Of a stretch of 64,000 bases of DNA, positions 23,698-35,980 are shown piece after piece. Under the pieces are notes generated by a model, which saw nothing but the letters and a program-made list of their open reading frames with translations, had not been told where the DNA came from and made no database searches. Each line of letters begins with the position of its first letter. Positions within the stretch are counted from its first letter, which is position 1. Where the stretch lies: NCBI RefSeq assembly GCF_009727055.1, contig NC_052355.1, positions 48,922,868 through 48,986,867 of the forward strand. The letters run 5' to 3'. Position numbers and translations under genes: made by a program. Source of the stretch: Benincasa hispida. Its lineage: Eukaryota; Streptophyta; Magnoliopsida; Cucurbitales; Cucurbitaceae.

Positions 23698-25558
23698 TGT
23701 TGGGTTTTATGCATTAAAACTCGTGATAGTAAATGTTATTAATTGACATAAATGTTAATTCAGTAAATGTTATTGTTTGTGTTTTTTGTCTATTTTGTCT
23801 TAATAATCCTAAATCCAATAAACTAACATCAAAGGTTGCCTTATGAGTCTTGAACTGTATGTGGAGACATACAGGGATCAATGTTCAAGATACAGCCTGG
23901 AGGGTCTATAGTATAGGGATAAGACTGGGTACCTTATCCTGGTACACTACAGATACGACCTGCTTTATATTTGATACAAACACAATGATCCAACACGTTC
24001 ATGTAGTTGACATGCGAGTGGAAGTATCCTATGCAATGAGTTTGCATAAGACTGGACTGTAAAATATTAACCACTAGATGTAACACCGTTAACTAGTTAG
24101 GTTCCTATTTCAATAGGATGACCTAGGCAACTTAGTCTTAATCCTGAGTATATTATGAACTCTTGTTCTCGAGGAATTGTCCTTTGATTTGTATGGATGA
24201 GGGTGGTCAGTTCGTGACCCAATATGCCTACCATTTTGAGAACAAGACCGAGTAGGGAGTTAGGAATATAATAATATAATATGGAATTCACTTCCCATTT
24301 TAAGGGTAAGTAGATGAGTGTTCCTTTAAGTGGCGTCTCCGGGACTTGAATAAAGGGCTCTACCTTCTCATTGGTCCGAGATGGATTTTTGTTTATTGGT
24401 TGGACCATAAACAGGTTGTTCATAAGAGAAGCACTTGTACTTAAGGAATCAAACGTAACCCACAGGTAAGACAGTAATTTGACCCAGTTGAAGTTACGAA
24501 CACTCATAAAGGATTGACTTTCTGTTATTGGTCTATATCTATAAACATAGAAATATATCTGTAGTGAGAAGATTGCAACTGTAGGTCTTTAGTGGAGTGC
24601 ACCCACAGTTAACAAATATTGATTAACTTTGTTAATGAGTTTAACCGATTAATCTTATATCGTTGGAGCTCTTGATCTACAGGTTCACCAGGTCCTCTTG
24701 TTAGATCACTAGAGAGGGATGATTCGAATTGTTCAAATTAATTTGAGGAAACCATATATTAATATGATTAATATATAATTGATTATGGATATGATCTCTA
24801 ATTCAAATTAAATTGGAAAGTAATATTTGAATGAGATTCAATTAATTAATTCAAGAGAATTAGATTAAAAAAGAATTAATTAATAGAGAGGTATTGCACA
24901 TATACATACGATGTTTATGCTAATTAAATATATATACACATTAAATTAGATTTCATGTATAAATAGTTATTTAATTAATATGCAAATTAAATTAAATAAG
25001 TGTTATTTAATTAATTGGGCTAATTAATTAAATAAGTTTTATTTAATTAATTAATTATGGAAAAGGGAAATTGAAAATGGATTAGGAAAGGGGTTTGACC
25101 TTTCTCTATATAAAAACCTCCCTATGGCCCCTTCGGGACAAAATGACAATACACAACACACAAGTGTTATTGTGCAAACTTTTCTTTAAGCCACAAAGAG
25201 AATCCTCTCTACTTTTCAAAACTCTTTTCTCCTCTCCCTCTCCCAATAGTTGGATATCACCTATCCCTCTATTAGAATCTTAGAGAATAACGAGGTTACT
25301 CTCGTGGTAGTATTTGAGATTGTTGAAGAAATAGTTCGTGATCAAGATCGTTGGAGGAGTCGTTCGTTAGAACTTAAAGAGGATTGTTTGTGAAGATTGG
25401 GAATCTACAAAGGTAAGAATGGTTCTAATCAATCTCCTTAAAGCATGCTATATTACATGTTTATATTTTTTTTAGTATACTGAATTTGTTTATGTAAAAA
25501 TCATATTGTGGGATGCTAGGTGTTCACAATGCATCCGCTGCAGGATTTGATCCCTTCA
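23698..25558 (+). repeat. Element C 5' LTR
   Basis: Starts TGTTGGGTTTTATGC and ends GATCCCTTCA. It aligns with 30849-32663. The interior has many ATTAATT words (24700-25060) and a likely TATA box in CTCTATATAAAAACC (about 25101) followed by transcribed R/U5. It is related to, but distinct from, the LTRs of elements D and E. Confidence 0.9.
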
Positions 25559-25560
25559 AT

Positions 25561-25573
25561 TGGTATTAGAGCC
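25561..25573 (+). other. Element C primer-binding site
   Basis: TGGTATTAGAGCC, one change from the TGGTATCAGAGCC that pairs with initiator tRNA-Met, two bases after the LTR end. Confidence 0.85.
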
Positions 25574-26265
25574 AATTTCTTGCATTCACGTTCTTCGTAA
25601 TTTTTTATACAAAATCAATTTAGAGGTGGGTTTAATATTATGTATTTGGAATGTTTGAATGTCGGTTTTCAAAATTGGATGTTTTCGATTTTGGCACGTA
25701 GATTAATTTTAATTTGACTAAATTGTAAGAGCCCGATGTATTTTTTTGGCAATTTAAATCTTGCTTCGAGTCTGTAAATCCATGTCAATTGAAAGAGTAA
25801 CGATTGTTAAAAATATCAGGAAAAAACGGAAGTGTTTGGAGCAAGTTCGGAGTCAAAAACAATGTGAACAACAACATTATGTCGCTTAGTGTCGCGACAC
25901 TGCTATCGCAGCATTGCAACGTTGAAAGGCAGACGCGACATAAAGAAGTTGTAGCGTTGCAACGCTGGCTTCAGTGTTGCAATGTTTCGAGTTTTGACGG
26001 AGTGCTGGCGGCATGTGCGAGGACGATTTGGCTGTAGCTATTTTGACCTTATTCCTTTTGTATTATTTAATGAATATTGATTAATTAAATTAATACAATG
26101 GTTATATTAATTTAATCAATTAATTTTGCATTAGGGTGCCTAAATCAGTCCAATTTTACTATTTAAATTAATTTAATTATGCATTTGATGCATTTTTAAA
26201 TTAATCTTTGAATTCATATTACACATTGTATGTCATATAGATCTTTAAATTAATTTTGCATTAGG
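25574..26265 (+). other. Element C leader, non-coding
   Basis: Untranslated leader between primer-binding site and the point where element D sequence begins. It includes repeated GTTGCAACG/GCATTGCAACG words (25905-25985), and ATTTTGCATTAGGGTGCC occurs twice (about 26126 and 26255). An open frame at 25804-26037 has no recognisable domain. No gag start is left. Confidence 0.5.
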
Positions 26266-27091
26266 GTGCCCAAAATTACCGTTTTGCCCCTGTAGTTACA
26301 TCTAACTCTTTAAGTACCACTGATCCCTCTAATGAACAATAAATCATAGTCCAACTATGACTAAACCCCTCTCGGGCCAGGATAGGGTGTGGCACCACAT
26401 TATTCAAGCCTCGGAATCAGCTCTTAAGAGAGTAAGTTATCTACTTACCCCTACGTTGGGGAATGAGTGAATTCTGTCTTGTGTAGCTATGTTATCAGCT
26501 CTCCAATCAGATGAATCCCCAAAATGATAGGCTTGTTGAGTCGATGATCTAGCTACTCTCACACATACAAATCAAATGACAACCTTCCTAGGCAGGAGTT
26601 CACAACTCATTCAAGATTTAGGTCATGTCACCTATAGTCATCCTAATGAAATGTAAGTCTTTATTATGAATGGCGTTATATAATAAGACTAATCATTTCG
26701 TGGTCCAGACTTATACAAACTCCTTTGTATAGAATATCCCTGCTCACATGTCTCCACATGAATGATCAGGACCAGATCATTTGTAGCACTTTACAACAAC
26801 TGTAACATCTACAAAATGGACCATATTCATAGTGTCACCAGAATAAGATATCCAGCCTTATCCATCTACTACAGATCATTTAGGTTATCATTTAAACATG
26901 ATTCACCTGTATGTCTCTACATACATGTTTAAGCTACATAAGATAATCTTAAATGTTAATTGATTGGTTTGTGGGTTCAATGCTACTAAATGTCAAATAA
27001 AACATATCATATTTTATTAAATAAATAAAATGTTTGTACAATACAATTACAAACTACAGAACCCTACAAGATTTAGGGCACCAACCCAACA
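26266..27091 (-). repeat. Element D 3' LTR, truncated
   Basis: Read on the minus strand it starts TGTTGGGTTGGTGCCC at 27091, immediately after the polypurine tract (complement of ATCTCCCACTT). Its distal half, beyond 26266, is missing compared with the full-length related LTR of element E (48734-50646). Confidence 0.75.
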
Positions 27092-27119
27092 ATCTCCCAC
27101 TTGTTCTAAAGCTAGTGCG

Positions 27120-27310
27120 GTGTACAATATACAAGTACACAAAATAATAAACTAGGGCATAATACGCACCTAGTACAAAATCTCCCACTTACCCTAGACT
27201 GTGTACAATATACANACTTACCCTAGACTGTGTACAATATACAAGTACACAAAATAATAAACTAGGGCATAATACGCACCTAGTACAAAATCTCCCACTT
27301 ACCCTAGACT
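27120..27310. repeat. 110-bp direct duplication with an N at the junction
   Basis: TGTACAATATACAAGTACAC occurs at 27121 and 27231, with identical sequence around both copies up to TCTCCCACTTACCCTAGACT. A single undetermined base (27215) sits at the junction. See findings: probable assembly join. Confidence 0.8.
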
Positions 27311-28519
27311 AAATGTGGTCTGTCCCATAGACCCATACTCTGTAGGTGACTCTCAAACACTTTAGCCGTGAGGGTCTTTGTAAACAAATCAACAATGTTG
27401 TGCTCCGAAGCTATATGTATGACGATCATGTCTCGTCGATGCACAATTTCTCGGGTGAGATGATACTTTTGCTCTATGTGTTTCCCGCGTTTGTGACTCC
27501 AAAGCTCTCTAAAATTAGCTACAGCACCACTACTATCACAATAAAGGGTGATGGGCTTTAACATGTCTGGAACCACTTCCAGATTTGTCAGGAATTTCCT
27601 GAGCCATACAATTTCCTTAGCCGTTTCACAAGTCGTTATGTACTCAGCCTCCATGGTGGAGTCAGTAATACACCCCTGCTTGGTGCTCCTTCAGACTACT
27701 ACCCCTCAATTAAAAGTGAACACTGATCTTGATATGGGTTTTTTAGAATCCTTATCAGTTTAGAAATCAAAGTCCGTGTATCTCGTAAGGATCAAATCCT
27801 TAAAACCATACATGAGCATGTAATTCCTCATTCTCTTTAGATACTTGATGATGTTCTTAATAACGGTCCAATGATCAAATCCTGGATTAATTGATATCTA
27901 CTAACTATCCCTACTGCATAGCAGATGTCAGGTCTAGTATATAACATCGCACACATGAGGCTGCCAACAGCCGATGCATAGGGGATCCGTCTCATTTCCT
28001 CAACTTCTTGAGGTGTCTTAAGACACTGTTCCTTAGACAATATAACTCCATGTCTGAAAGGGAGTAAACCTCAATTGGAATGCTACATCAAAAATTTGGC
28101 AAGCATTTGTCACTATACGATGCCTGAGACAAAGCTAGTGATTTGTTCTTTTGATCTCTAAATATCTGAATTCCCAGAACAAACTGAACCTTTCCCAAAT
28201 CTTTCATTTGGAATTGGACCGTTAGCCAGTTCTTAACTTTAGTCAATAGACCTACATCATTCTTAATGAGTAGGATATCATCTACGTATAATACTAGAAA
28301 AGCTACTGAACTGTTGATGATCCTCTTGTATACACAAAGCTCATCAACATTCTGATCAAAGCCATAAGATTTGATCGCAGTATCAAATCTTATACTCCAA
28401 GATCGAGAAGCTTGCTTCAATCCATAAATGGACTGAGTAAGCCTAAAAACCTTTTCTCTTGACCTTGGGTTATGAATCCCTAAGTTGCTGCATATGAATG
28501 GTCTCCTCGAGATTGTCAT
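27304..28519 (-). pseudogene. Element D reverse transcriptase and RNase H, broken
   Basis: On the minus strand the frame at 28519-28088 (143 aa) shows QSIYGLKQASRSW, the intact catalytic box LYVDDILLI, and MKDLGKVQFVLGIQI, all from RVT_2 of copia. 28040-27837 shows IPYASAVGSLMCAML and RPDICYAVGIVSRYQ, the RT-connection segment. 27654-27304 is RNase H, with MEAEYI (catalytic Glu), LYCDSSGAV (Asp), the HIEQKYHL-REIV segment and the terminal DLFTKTL tail. The N-terminal half of RT is missing, and frameshifts split the three parts. Motifs match the Tnt1/Tork lineage. Confidence 0.88.
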
Positions 28520-29028
28520 TCATAGGGTTTCATAGCGGAAGTGGGGATCGTTCCTATTTTAGTTTTCACATAATTCATAAATTTTCAGAATCAAAACAGA
28601 GATTATGTATTAATAAATAATAATTTATAGCATACTTTTTACAAAAAGAATTAGGGAACGAGAACATTTACCCTTGAAGCCAGTCTTCTTCTCCGTGGTC
28701 CCTTGATCTAGATCATGAACTTTGCAGTCTCCAATTTGAAAAACCCAATTGGGCACCACCAATTGACAACCCTTTGTATTCTCTTGGGATGAGAATTGGG
28801 CAGGAGTGGTGGGTTGTGCACAATTTTTGAAAGAGATATAAGAGAATGGAGAAGGTTTTCCCAGAGAGTTTTTCTCTATAATCCAAAGGAAGAAGATGGA
28901 GAATTCGTTCAACCCCTTGAATTGCCCATACTACATGACTTGTTCAAAGAAATTAGAAGGAGTTTAACTCTCTTCCATTTAATTAAATTAAATTAAATTA
29001 AATTAATTTAACTATATAATATATATAT

Positions 29029-29117
<89 letters not shown>

Positions 29118-29975
29118 CTACCTTATTATATATGTACACTATGTGTTATATCAAATATAACACATAACATATAGTTTTATATTGTACCGAATACAATATA
29201 CTATAGTTTATTTTCTCTCAACTATGCATGGTATTTAATATAAATCACATTTATACTAAAATTTAATTATATGAATCTTATCCATATAATTAATATTCGA
29301 ATCATATTCAAATATTTAATTCCTCTCAACTATTTATGGTATTTAACATAAATCATATTTATATTAAATTTAATTATATAAATCTTATTCATATAATTAG
29401 TATTTGAATCATATTCAAATTCCTCTCAAAATACTTTATGTTATAATGTATCAAATACTTTAAATTAATTATATCACATATAATCAATTTAATTAATTAT
29501 ATCATATATGATTAATTCACTCAATTAATTTGAATAATTCAAATTAATTCTCAATTTAATCCCTGTTGAGCTACAAAACAAACCTTATGGACCTATAGAT
29601 TGAAGCTCCAATGGTACTTAGATAATTAATTAAACTCTTTAATTAAATTACCCAACTTCCATTAACTATCGGTCATTCCACTAAAGACCGATAGCTGCAC
29701 TCCTCACACTACAGATATATTTCTGTGTCCATTGGATATAAGCAATCAACAATGCGATGACCCTTCACAAATTGCTCGTAAGTACAACTAGGCCAAATTA
29801 CCGTTTTATCTCTATAGTTACATCTAACTCCTTAAATAACATTGATTCCTCTAATGAACAATAAGTCATAGTCCAATTATGACTAAGTCCCTCTCGAGCC
29901 AGGAGAGGGTGTGGCCACATTGTTCAAGCCCCGGAATCAGCCCTTAAAGAAGCAATTTATCTACTTACCTCGACA
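28520..29975 (-). repeat. Element D 5' LTR, truncated, with long AT microsatellite
   Basis: Homologous to the left LTR part at 29803-29970 and, more widely, to element E's LTR (shared CCACTAAAGA, CAGATATATTTCTGTGTCC and TCCATTGGATATAA, complement strand). It joins RT sequence directly at 28520, so the primer-binding site is lost. Its outer end is cut at about 29975, where element C coding sequence resumes. Confidence 0.7.
29014..29112. repeat. Long (AT)n microsatellite
   Basis: About 95 bp of almost pure AT alternation with two TTA interruptions, lying inside the element D LTR. It may form cruciforms and is prone to slippage and misassembly. Confidence 0.9.
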
Positions 29976-30848
29976 TCAGGTTATGTCAGCTCGAGGGGTT
30001 CATAGTTCGAGGTTAGAAGCAAAAAGTTTTCAAGCTAAAGCATCCATTTATGAGTTGAAATAGGAATCCAGATCTTGGAACATTAGGTTTAATACAGTAA
30101 TCAAATATTTTGATTTTGATCAAAACGTTGATGAACCTTGTATCTACAAGAAAACCAACAATGATAAAGTAGCTTTTCTATTACTTTATGTGGACAATAT
30201 CTTACTCATTGGAAATGATGTAGGGTACCTTACTGACATTAATAGTCAGCAGGTACCAGTCCGATCCAGGATTAGACCACTGAACTACAGTTAAGGACAT
30301 CCTCAAGTATCTTAGGAGAATGAGGGGCTGTAAGTTGGTTTATAGAGCAAAGGATTTGATCCTTACAGGATAAATCGACTCTGATTTCTAAATTGACAAG
30401 GGTTCTAGGAAATCCATGTCAAGTTTAGTGTTTACCCTGAACAGAGGAGTTGTAGTGTGGAGCAAGAATGTATTGCAGATTCCACTATAGAAGCTGAGTA
30501 TGTAGCCGCTTGTGAAGCAGCAAAGGAAGCAGTCTGGCTCAGGAAGTTCCTAAGTGAGTTGGAAGGGGTTCCAAATATGGACTTGCCCATCATTTTATAC
30601 TGTGACAATAGTGGGGCAGTAATCATTGTTGATCTATTTACGAAGGCTCTCTCTCGACTAAAGTGTTTAAGGGCCATCTAGAGAATTTAGGTCTATGAGA
30701 CTTGTACATTGTATAATCTAAGGCAAGTGGGAGATGTGTAATGGATATGGATGCCCCAATTTATTGTATTTATTTAGCATTATCCCGCCTTTTGGATTCT
30801 GATATTATGTACTACCCACTGACTAGAGGTTTAGTTCAGGAGGGAGTT
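29976..30848 (+). pseudogene. Element C RT and RNase H remnant plus polypurine tract
   Basis: The plus-strand remnant begins in KAKSFQAKASIYELK, the equivalent of 'RLNRSIYGLKQASRSW'. It continues with SRSWNIRFNTVIK, QNVDEPCIYKK and LLLYVDNILLIGNDVG; the catalytic box is YVDN. After an internal deletion and frameshifts it shows DSTIEAEYVAACEAAKEAVW and ILYCDNSGAV of RNase H (30475-30630) and then IVDLFTKAL, with the segment between lost. The polypurine tract AGGAGGGAGTT lies at 30838-30848, directly before the 3' LTR. Confidence 0.82.
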
Positions 30849-32113
30849 TGTTAGGTTTTATGCCCTAAAACTCATAAATAGTAAATGTTATTAATTGACC
30901 TTCATCAATAAAGAGTTATATATGTTAATTCAATAAACGTTATTGTTTATGTTGTTTGTCTATTTTGTCTTAATAATCCTAAATTCAGTAAACTAATATC
31001 CAAGGTGGCGTTATGAGTCTTGAATTGTATGTGGAGACATACAGGGACCAATGTTCAAAAAACAGCCTGAAAGGTCTTTAGTATAGGGATAAGGCTGGGT
31101 ACCTTATACTGGTAACATTATAGATATAGCCCATTTTGTATTTTATATAAACGCAATAATCCAACGTGTTCGTGCAATTGACATACGAATACGAGTATCA
31201 TTTGTAATGAGTTTGCATAGGACTATATTGGAAAATAATAACCACTAGATGTAACACAATTAACTAGTTAGGTTTCTATTTCAATAAGATAACCTAGGAA
31301 ATTTAGTCTTAATCCTAAGTATATTATGAACTCCTATTCACAAGAGATTTTCCTTTGATTTGTATGGGTGAAGGTAGCCAATTCACCGACCTAATATGCC
31401 TACTATTTTTTGGACAAGACTAAGTGAAGAGCTGGGAATATAATAATACAAAATGGAACTCTCTCACTCCCGCCTTAAGGGTAAGTAGATGGGTGTTCCC
31501 TAAAGTGGTGTCTCTGGAACTTGAAAAAAGTGCCCTACCCTCTCATTGGCTCGAGAGAGGTTTTTGTTTATTGGTTGAACCATAAATAGGTTGTTCATTA
31601 AAGGAGCAATAGTACTTAAGGAATCAGAGGTAACCCAAGGGTAAAATAGTAATTTGACCCAATTGGAGTTACAAACACTCGTAAAAGATTAACGTACTAT
31701 TATTAGTCTATATCTATGGATACAAAAATATATATAGTGAGAATAGTGCAGTTGTGGGTATTTAGTGGAGTGTACCCAGAGTTAACGAATATTGATTAAC
31801 TTTGTTAATGAGTTTAGCCAACTATCTCATATCGTTGGAGTTTCTAATCTATAGGTCCACCAAATCCCCTTGTTAGCTCACTAGAGGATATTTAAGAGGG
31901 ATGATTTGAATTGTTCAAATTACAAATTAATTTGAGGAAACAATATATTGATGTAATTAATATATAATTGATTATGAATATGATAAATAATTCAAATTAA
32001 ATTAGAAAGTTATATCTGAATAATATTCAATTAATTAATTCATAAGAATTACATTCACAACGAATTAATTGATAGAGACGTATTGCACATATACATACGA
32101 TGTTTATGATAAT

Positions 32114-32145
<32 letters not shown>

Positions 32146-32663
32146 CACATTAAATTGGATTTAATGTATAAATAGTCATTTAATAAATGTGCAAATCAAA
32201 TTAAATAAGTGTTATTTAATTGTGTTAATTAATTAAATAAGTGTTATTTAATTAATTAACTATAGAAAAAGGGAAATAGGAAAATGATTAGGAAAAGGGT
32301 TTGACCCTCCTCTATATAAAAACTTCCCTATGGCCTCTTTGGGGCGCACTGGTAATACACAACACACAATGTTGTTATGCAAAATTCCTCTCTAATCGTT
32401 CAAGATATCGTTTGTGATCAAGATCGTTAGAGGAGCCGTTCGTTAGAAATTAAAGAGGATTGTTCGTGAAGCTTGGGTATTTACAAAGGTAAGAATGGTT
32501 CTAATCTTTTTTCCTAATAAGAATGGTTCTAACCTTTTTTCCTAAAGCGTGTTATATTACATGTTTATATTCTATTTTAGTATACTGAATTTGTTTATGT
32601 AAAAATCGAATTGTTGAATATAAGGCATTCACAACGCTTCTGTTGCAGGATTCGATCCCTTCA
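30849..32663 (+). repeat. Element C 3' LTR
   Basis: Starts TGTTAGGTTTTATGCCC and ends GATCCCTTCA. It is colinear with 23698-25558, with small indels. It includes (TA)n(CA)n at 32118-32150 and a short internal duplication of GTAAGAATGGTTCTAA-like sequence at about 32489-32545. Confidence 0.9.
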
Positions 32664-32668
32664 TATGA

Positions 32669-33322
32669 GAGTCTATACATGAGCATCATTGGGAGCTTGC
32701 TCTATTTAACAGCCAGCAGACTAAACATTGCTTTTGTTGGATATCAATTTTATCCTAAAAATAGTCTTTTCTTAGTGCAAAAAGGACAATGAAATATATA
32801 AATGGCACAAGCAAATATGGTTTACTGTATACATTTTATATAAGTAGCTCATTAGTTGGCTACCGTGATGCTGATTGGGCAGGCAACTCAGAGGACTAAA
32901 ATAATACTTTTGGAGGTTGTTTCTTCTTGGGCAACAACTTGATTTCATGGTTCAGCAAGAAACAAAATTGTATCTCCTTGTCAATGACTATAGATAAATA
33001 CATTGCAACTGGGAGTAGTTGTCCTCAATTGATTTGGATGAAGCATATGTTACTGGAGTATGATGTCCCATAATATGTCATGACTCTTTACTGTAACAAC
33101 ATATGTGCGATTAATATATCCAAAAATCTAATTCAGCACAATCGTATTAAACATATTGACATCAGGCACCACTTTATTCATGACCTTGTAGAAAGTAAGC
33201 ATACCATGTTAGATCATGTCAACACTAACAATCAATTAGCAAATATCTTTACCAAGGCTTTAGATGTCGATCGATTTGAGGCTCTGAGGGCAGCTTTGGG
33301 TTTTTATGTCCTTAAGGCATGA
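32669..33322 (+). pseudogene. Element A RT end and RNase H, broken
   Basis: Continuation of the element A polymerase after element C: SLYMSIIGSLLYLTASRLNI is the conserved end of copia RT. RNase H is best seen in the open frame 33080-33322: LYCNNICAINISKN (the catalytic Asp of CDN is Asn), HNRIKHIDIRHHFIHDLVE, and the terminal LANIFTKALDVDRFEALRAALG. These words are typical of the SIRE lineage. Multiple stops occur between 32760 and 33080. Confidence 0.85.
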
Positions 33323-33589
33323 CAATTAAATTTATGGGTTGTTCAACTAAGAATCTCGACCCATCAAGCATACAAGCCCTTGAAGTTATTCATACAAATA
33401 ACCACGTTAATTACGGTTGTTGGGAGTTTAAGAAAGCCTAACTGTGTTTTATTTTCAAATTGTTTTTTGAATTTGAACCATTTGCAGTTTAATCATAACA
33501 AGCTTCCTTACTGTGTCGTGGGTTTGTTCTTCTCCCAATCGTCTCTTTACAAAATTTGTGTGCTTGCTTGTCATACTAAGTCTCCTCTA

Positions 33590-35660
33590 ATGGTGAGTAC
33601 TCGTCAAGGAACTCAAACTTCTGACAGAAAAATGATGAGATACAAAGAGAAAGCCAAACGAAAGTTGCATGTTTCTCATGATCTCCCTTCCATTTCAGTC
33701 AACAAACATAGAGTTTGAATGCGTGGACTCTGCACTCAGAAAAATAAAATCAGAGTTCTTCCTCCCTCGGAGAAACAGAGACGCTCTAGGCAGGATTGCT
33801 TGACAAAAAAAAAAGGAAAAGAAAAGGTAAGCTTCTCTATCTTGACATTGTCTGATCTGATTAGACCCATGATAGAAATCCATCCAAATATTGAAAAATC
33901 TACTTCAAGTGATTCTTGCGATCACATGCATGATTTTATAGCTTTACCTAGAAACCCTAATGAGATTTTCAAACCACCTTTCAATGTTCAAGTAGAAGCT
34001 AGGGTTTCTGAGAGTAGATTAATTACTGATGAAAATCTTGCATCTAGTTCTTACACTGTTAATTCTACTATTCATGCTTTTGATACTGTTTTAGGAGAAA
34101 ATGTTACTATTCCTGGTATTATGAGATTCATAAATTGTTTGTACCTATTGAAACTACTATTGAGACTACTGTTGAGTTAAAAGAAACTGAAGGAATGAAT
34201 GTCTCTAAAGAAAATGTTTTAAAGTCTATTGTTGAAAATATTGTTTTTGTTTCCTCTATACTTGATGCTATTGATTCGCTAAATGGTCTTGCAATTCTAG
34301 TTGTGGCTAGTATTGGGCCTAATTAAAAGGGTCAAACTGTTGAAGAGAATGTCAAAACTCTAGCCGAGTCTTCCCCTTTACCAAATCAAAGACTTGTGGT
34401 TGATAATTTGTTGACTATAGAGACTTCTGAGAATATGAAAAATATTGTTATGTCTGATGTTGCCTTTGTGTCCAATGATCAAAGACATGAGAATTCTCCT
34501 CGCTCTACTCATTCTGATGTTAAAGACAATGAAGGAAATATTACTATTGCAGAGCTTCGATCAAAGAAAACTGTTGTTGATGTTGGTGTCTCTGATGTTG
34601 TTAACGTTGATGTTGATGCCTCCTCTAAGACATCTAAAAATGAAGCTAAGAAAACTGCTTCTGAGGAAGCTTCAAACTGAGGATTCAAGAGCAGCTCAAA
34701 CAATGATGATACTAGTTTGCTCGTGTCATTAGGGGCTCTACTCAGGCCAAAAGAAAACAACTAGTTACTTCCGATGTTCCTTCTGTGCCTTTAGATGATG
34801 TTTTCTTCCACTCTAAGGAGTGTGCCAGCCTATGGAAGTATGTTGGTAAGTGCAAAATTGTGGATGAGAAATTGATCGTACTTAAGAGTGTGTTGAGCTT
34901 ATGGAGTAGATTTATGTCGCTAGACTTGAACAAACTGTTTTGAGCTTAGGACCCTACTATTCGCAGCTTGTTTGTGAGTTTATTATGAATCTTCCCTCTG
35001 GTTTTGCAGATTCAGCTAGCCCAGATTACCAAAGGGATTACCAGAGGCTGCACATTAGGCGTCATCCATTTGTTTTCTCTACTACCTTGATCAATCATTT
35101 TTTGCATCGCAATGTGCTTGAGAATGTGAGGGAACAACATCCTTCCCTCAAAGATTTAGTGTTTGAATTGACTGGAGGAGCCTGATCCACATGGTCACAA
35201 AGGAGTCAATTTTCTTCAGCTGTTTTAAGTGTCAAATATGTCCTTCTGCACAAGATTGATATTTATAATTGGTGCCCATTTTCTCACAAATCGGGCTTAT
35301 CCATTGTTCTTGCAACCTTGTTGTATCAGATAGGAACTCAAGCACAGTTCAATTATGGTTTGCTTGTGCTGAACCAGATTAAAAGGCATATTAGGTCTAC
35401 AACTTTTAAATTGCCTATTTTTTTTCCTCGTCTTATATGCATATTTTGTTATCCCAGAAGCCTAACCTTCTCTCCTTTACAGAATCTATTGGGCCTCTCC
35501 AAGTCTCTTCTTTTCATGGTCCAAGCGGAGCTTTAATTAAATCTTCTTTTGGTAGTCGTATCCATCACTTGCTATCAAATGAATCTCGTAACCTTGAGTC
35601 TTTGGTGCACAGACTTTAGGAGAGAAAAAATGAGGTTGATGAGGTTTTACAAATTATGTA
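33590..35660 (+). pseudogene. Element A envelope-like ORF, broken
   Basis: A second ORF downstream of pol is the hallmark of SIRE elements. It opens with MVSTRQGTQTSDRK (33590), a basic Lys/Arg-rich N-terminus. An acidic Val/Asp/Ser-rich low-complexity part follows (about 34400-34680). The part at 34780-35190 carries PLDDVFFHSKECASLWKYV and PYYSQLVCEFIMNLPSGFAD, then HRNVLENVREQ. The last part (35200-35620) includes SAVLSVKYVLLHKIDIYNWC. These match in style the plant 'envelope-like protein' annotated in melon and its relatives, as far as I recall. Function is unproven in any plant element. At least four stops or frameshifts split it. Confidence 0.75.
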
Positions 35661-35673
35661 GTCTTGTCCTGGG

Positions 35674-35928
35674 ATGGAGGACAAGACTACAGTGAAAATA
35701 GGGAGTCTTTGGAGGTGGATTTTTTTTTTTTTTTTTGGTGTGTGTGTGTGTTTGGTTCTAACTTTGGATTTGTTGTTTGATACTCTATTAAATTTGTTCG
35801 CTAGTTGGTTTGTGGTTTGGTTTGTTCTGGAAGTCCTTGATGTTTGGGCTTGCTTTGTGTTGTTACTGGTGATGTTATTCTTTTTGTCAAGCATTTATTT
35901 CAGACATTTTTATTTTGTTGATGAATGA
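35674..35928 (+). pseudogene. Hydrophobic open frame at the end of the envelope-like region
   Basis: An 84-codon frame whose middle is nearly all Phe, Leu, Val, Trp and Cys and would give two or three membrane-spanning stretches (for example around VCLVLTLDLLF and WACFVLLLVMLFF). It overlaps a poly-T plus GT repeat (35718-35752), so part of the hydrophobicity is low-complexity. It could be the end of the envelope-like ORF or untranslated sequence before the polypurine tract. I cannot decide which. Confidence 0.3.
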
Positions 35929-35967
35929 TTTTTTGCTTTTGTTCTACCTATAAAAGAAAATATAAGC

Positions 35968-35980
35968 CAAAAGGGGAATT
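35968..35980 (+). other. Element A polypurine tract
   Basis: CAAAAGGGGAATT lies immediately upstream of the 3' LTR start and serves as plus-strand primer site in this family. Confidence 0.75.

Larger units (their letters stand above)
26266..29975 (-). mobile_element. Element D: reverse-oriented Tork-type copia fragment inside element C
   Basis: On the minus strand the order is truncated 5' LTR (29975-28520), RT and RNase H (28519-27304), polypurine tract, and truncated 3' LTR (27091-26266). The two LTR parts share the segment ACCGTTTT...CTACTTACC (26268-26460 and 29803-29970), confirming that they belong to the same family. Gag, protease and integrase are missing, because the RT begins directly next to LTR sequence. 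Neither outer edge shows a target duplication, so it was truncated after insertion or arrived by recombination. Boundaries are approximate. Confidence 0.75.
23698..32663 (+). mobile_element. Element C: Tork-type copia retrotransposon inserted in element A
   Basis: LTRs at 23698-25558 and 30849-32663 are in the same orientation, with primer-binding site after the first and polypurine tract before the second. The flanks are GATGA (23693-23697) and TATGA (32664-32668), a 4-of-5 match. Removing the element restores the conserved copia RT segment of element A across the junction. Little of its own coding sequence survives: a leader, then after the element D intrusion a fragment of RT and RNase H (about 29976-30700). 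Gag, protease and integrase are missing. Confidence 0.87.
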
